Origin: an uncultured Chloracidobacterium sp.
GTDB taxonomy: Bacteria; Acidobacteriota; Blastocatellia; Pyrinomonadales; Pyrinomonadaceae
Assembly (NCBI GenBank): GCA_936914845.1
Contig: CAKZGE010000010.1
Span: 1-5,812 of the forward strand
Reading direction: 5' to 3'
DNA length: 5,812 bases
Shown here: piece by piece, positions 5,026 through 5,812 of the stretch
Layout: every line of letters starts with the position of its first letter
Position numbering within the stretch: position 1 is the stretch's first letter
The notes under the pieces: generated by a model
Told to the model about the DNA's origin: nothing
The model's database searches: none
What the model saw: only the letters and a program-made list of their open reading frames with translations
Position numbers and translations under genes: made by a program

Positions 5026-5812
5026 TTAATAACCCGCTCTAAGGTTCGGATCACAATTATTTTTAAGGAAATTATCTATTGCCTCTGCATCGGTCATGCC
5101 TTCGTCCAAAGTAAGACCCCATTTAACTACAAGCTCTAAATCCAAATCGGTATTGGGTACTAGTAAGTTATTAGGTGGGTATAAAACATGAAGAATTTCG
5201 TGCAACAATAACGGAGCATCAGCTCTAATATTATAACGGCTTTCCCGATATAGAATTGTCGCCATGTCGCCAAATCTAGTAGTTACCGCATTTGAATTCA
5301 TAGAATCGAAAGCTGAACCCAAACTAAGAGGTGAATTAAAATAACCAACAGAACTCTCAAATTCATGCTTATCTACATTTATTAATGGCGGGTTTAGAAA
5401 CATAGACTTCACTTTCTCCCATACCCCTTCCCCTAATTCCTTAATCGCATTAACACAATTATCAGGTATACGCACGCCGCCGCCGCCGCCGCCGCCGCCC
5501 GCTATACTAACATTCTCACCACCATAGCAGGTCCAAGGCCCCCAATACCCGATAACACCATTAGTATAATGGTAACGTATACAATACCCCCCCGCAGAAG
5601 TCGTTGCATCCACCATTAACCCGCTTGGATCAACGAAATTCGTCGGTTGGTTCTCAACATAGCTATATCGATTGAAGCTCTGCGAACTGCCTAATGACAT
5701 TGAACCGTTATACGGGTCTGGCGAAGTCCATCTTCCGGCTTGGTTCTCGTGTTTTCTGAACCATGTGTGGTCAAGGCCGGTGGCGTCGTCGCGTTCGGTC
5801 AGGCCGTATTTC
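5026..5812 (-). CDS. RHS protein with HExxH zincin-like C-terminal tip (RHS-C), 5' end outside window
   Basis: The last 261 residues are visible and the frame runs off the right edge, so this could be the full-length RHS protein or another headless copy. Visible order: KYGLTERDDATG at the edge, RWTSPDPYNG, NRYSYVENQP, then P-x4-DPSGL (the Asp codon lies near 5630), the predicted self-cleavage site. The 196-residue tip has two cysteines (GGYC and WTCYGG), eight consecutive glycines, PDNC at the start of the domain, LLLHEILHVLYPP (HExxH), a downstream acidic segment DLDLELVVKWG that may hold the third zinc ligand, and LKNNCDP near the end. It stops at TAA 5026-5028, 7 nt before partner C. The core is nearly identical in DNA to that of RHS-B while the tips share little beyond the motif. 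An envelope-targeted peptidase toxin is inferred. Confidence 0.85.
   Translation of the reverse strand, partial: KYGLTERDDATGLDHTWFRKHENQAGRWTSPDPYNGSMSLGSSQSFNRYSYVENQPTNFVDPSGLMVDATTSAGGYCIRYHYTNGVIGYWGPWTCYGGENVSIAGGGGGGGGVRIPDNCVNAIKELGEGVWEKVKSMFLNPPLINVDKHEFESSVGYFNSPLSLGSAFDSMNSNAVTTRFGDMATILYRESRYNIRADAPLLLHEILHVLYPPNNLLVPNTDLDLELVVKWGLTLDEGMTDAEAIDNFLKNNCDPNLRAGY
5476..5499 (-). repeat. Perfect GCC triplet repeat (x8) encoding eight glycines
   Basis: Eight uninterrupted GCC triplets on the plus strand, read as GGC glycine codons in RHS-C. Unlike the A and B linkers there is no Ser or Tyr-Asn interruption. The pure repeat is likely prone to length change by whole codons. Confidence 0.9.
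5621..5812 (-). repeat. RHS core direct repeat, copy C
   Basis: Matches copy B at an offset of 1500 bases to the very edge of the window and probably continues beyond. A target for homologous recombination with copies B and A. Confidence 0.9.

Overview
The window looks like an accessory region of a soil-type Gram-negative bacterium. Acidobacteriota (class Blastocatellia, Pyrinomonadaceae-like) is my best guess. It rests on recalled similarity of three things: the RHS core wording ending in NRYSYV...DPSGL, the palindromic GCTCCGTAGGAGC repeats, and one secreted partner protein with an S-x-R-x-x-V-E pattern. I could not search databases, so the assignment is tentative.

Left part, 1-939: a dense cluster of REP-like palindromes (six copies of GCTCCGTAGGAGCGGCAT in both orientations, plus one GCCCC-AGC-GGGGC hairpin of similar layout) fills 1-456. 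It abuts a plus-strand coding remnant (457-939) that has good coding character but no start codon. The stretch 940-1176 is intergenic and holds at most a doubtful 56-codon ORF.

Right part, 1177-5812: one compact minus-strand array, read from right to left, of three toxin-tip cassettes of a polymorphic RHS system. Each cassette has (i) the GC-rich C-terminal part of an RHS core ending in the autocleavage-type motif PxxxxDPxGL, (ii) a short two-cysteine segment and a poly-glycine linker, (iii) a divergent AT-rich C-terminal domain with an HExxH zinc-peptidase motif (HEILH, HELIH, and a degenerate HELGN) bracketed by two conserved cysteines, and (iv) a directly following small gene for a predicted exported protein, the candidate immunity protein. 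Order: RHS-C (5026-5812, runs off the right edge), partner C (4500-5018), RHS-B (3472-4503), partner B (2940-3455), RHS-A (1695-2915), partner A (1177-1698). Gene junctions are tight (4-nt overlaps or gaps of 7-24 nt), suggesting one transcript with translational coupling.

RHS-A and RHS-B are headless: they lack the N-terminal export region and most RHS repeats and begin just after, or overlapping, the stop of the upstream partner gene. That is the layout of displaced 'orphan' RHS-CT/immunity modules, thought to serve as a reservoir for swapping toxin tips by recombination through the conserved core. A roughly 190-bp core segment is repeated directly three times; copies B and C differ at about 13 of 192 positions by hand count. 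The most unusual points are that all three tips are zincin-like rather than nuclease-like, that all three partners carry N-terminal export signals, and that tips and partners both carry cysteines suited to an oxidising compartment. Together these suggest extracytoplasmic metallopeptidase effectors with envelope-located immunity, which is inference.
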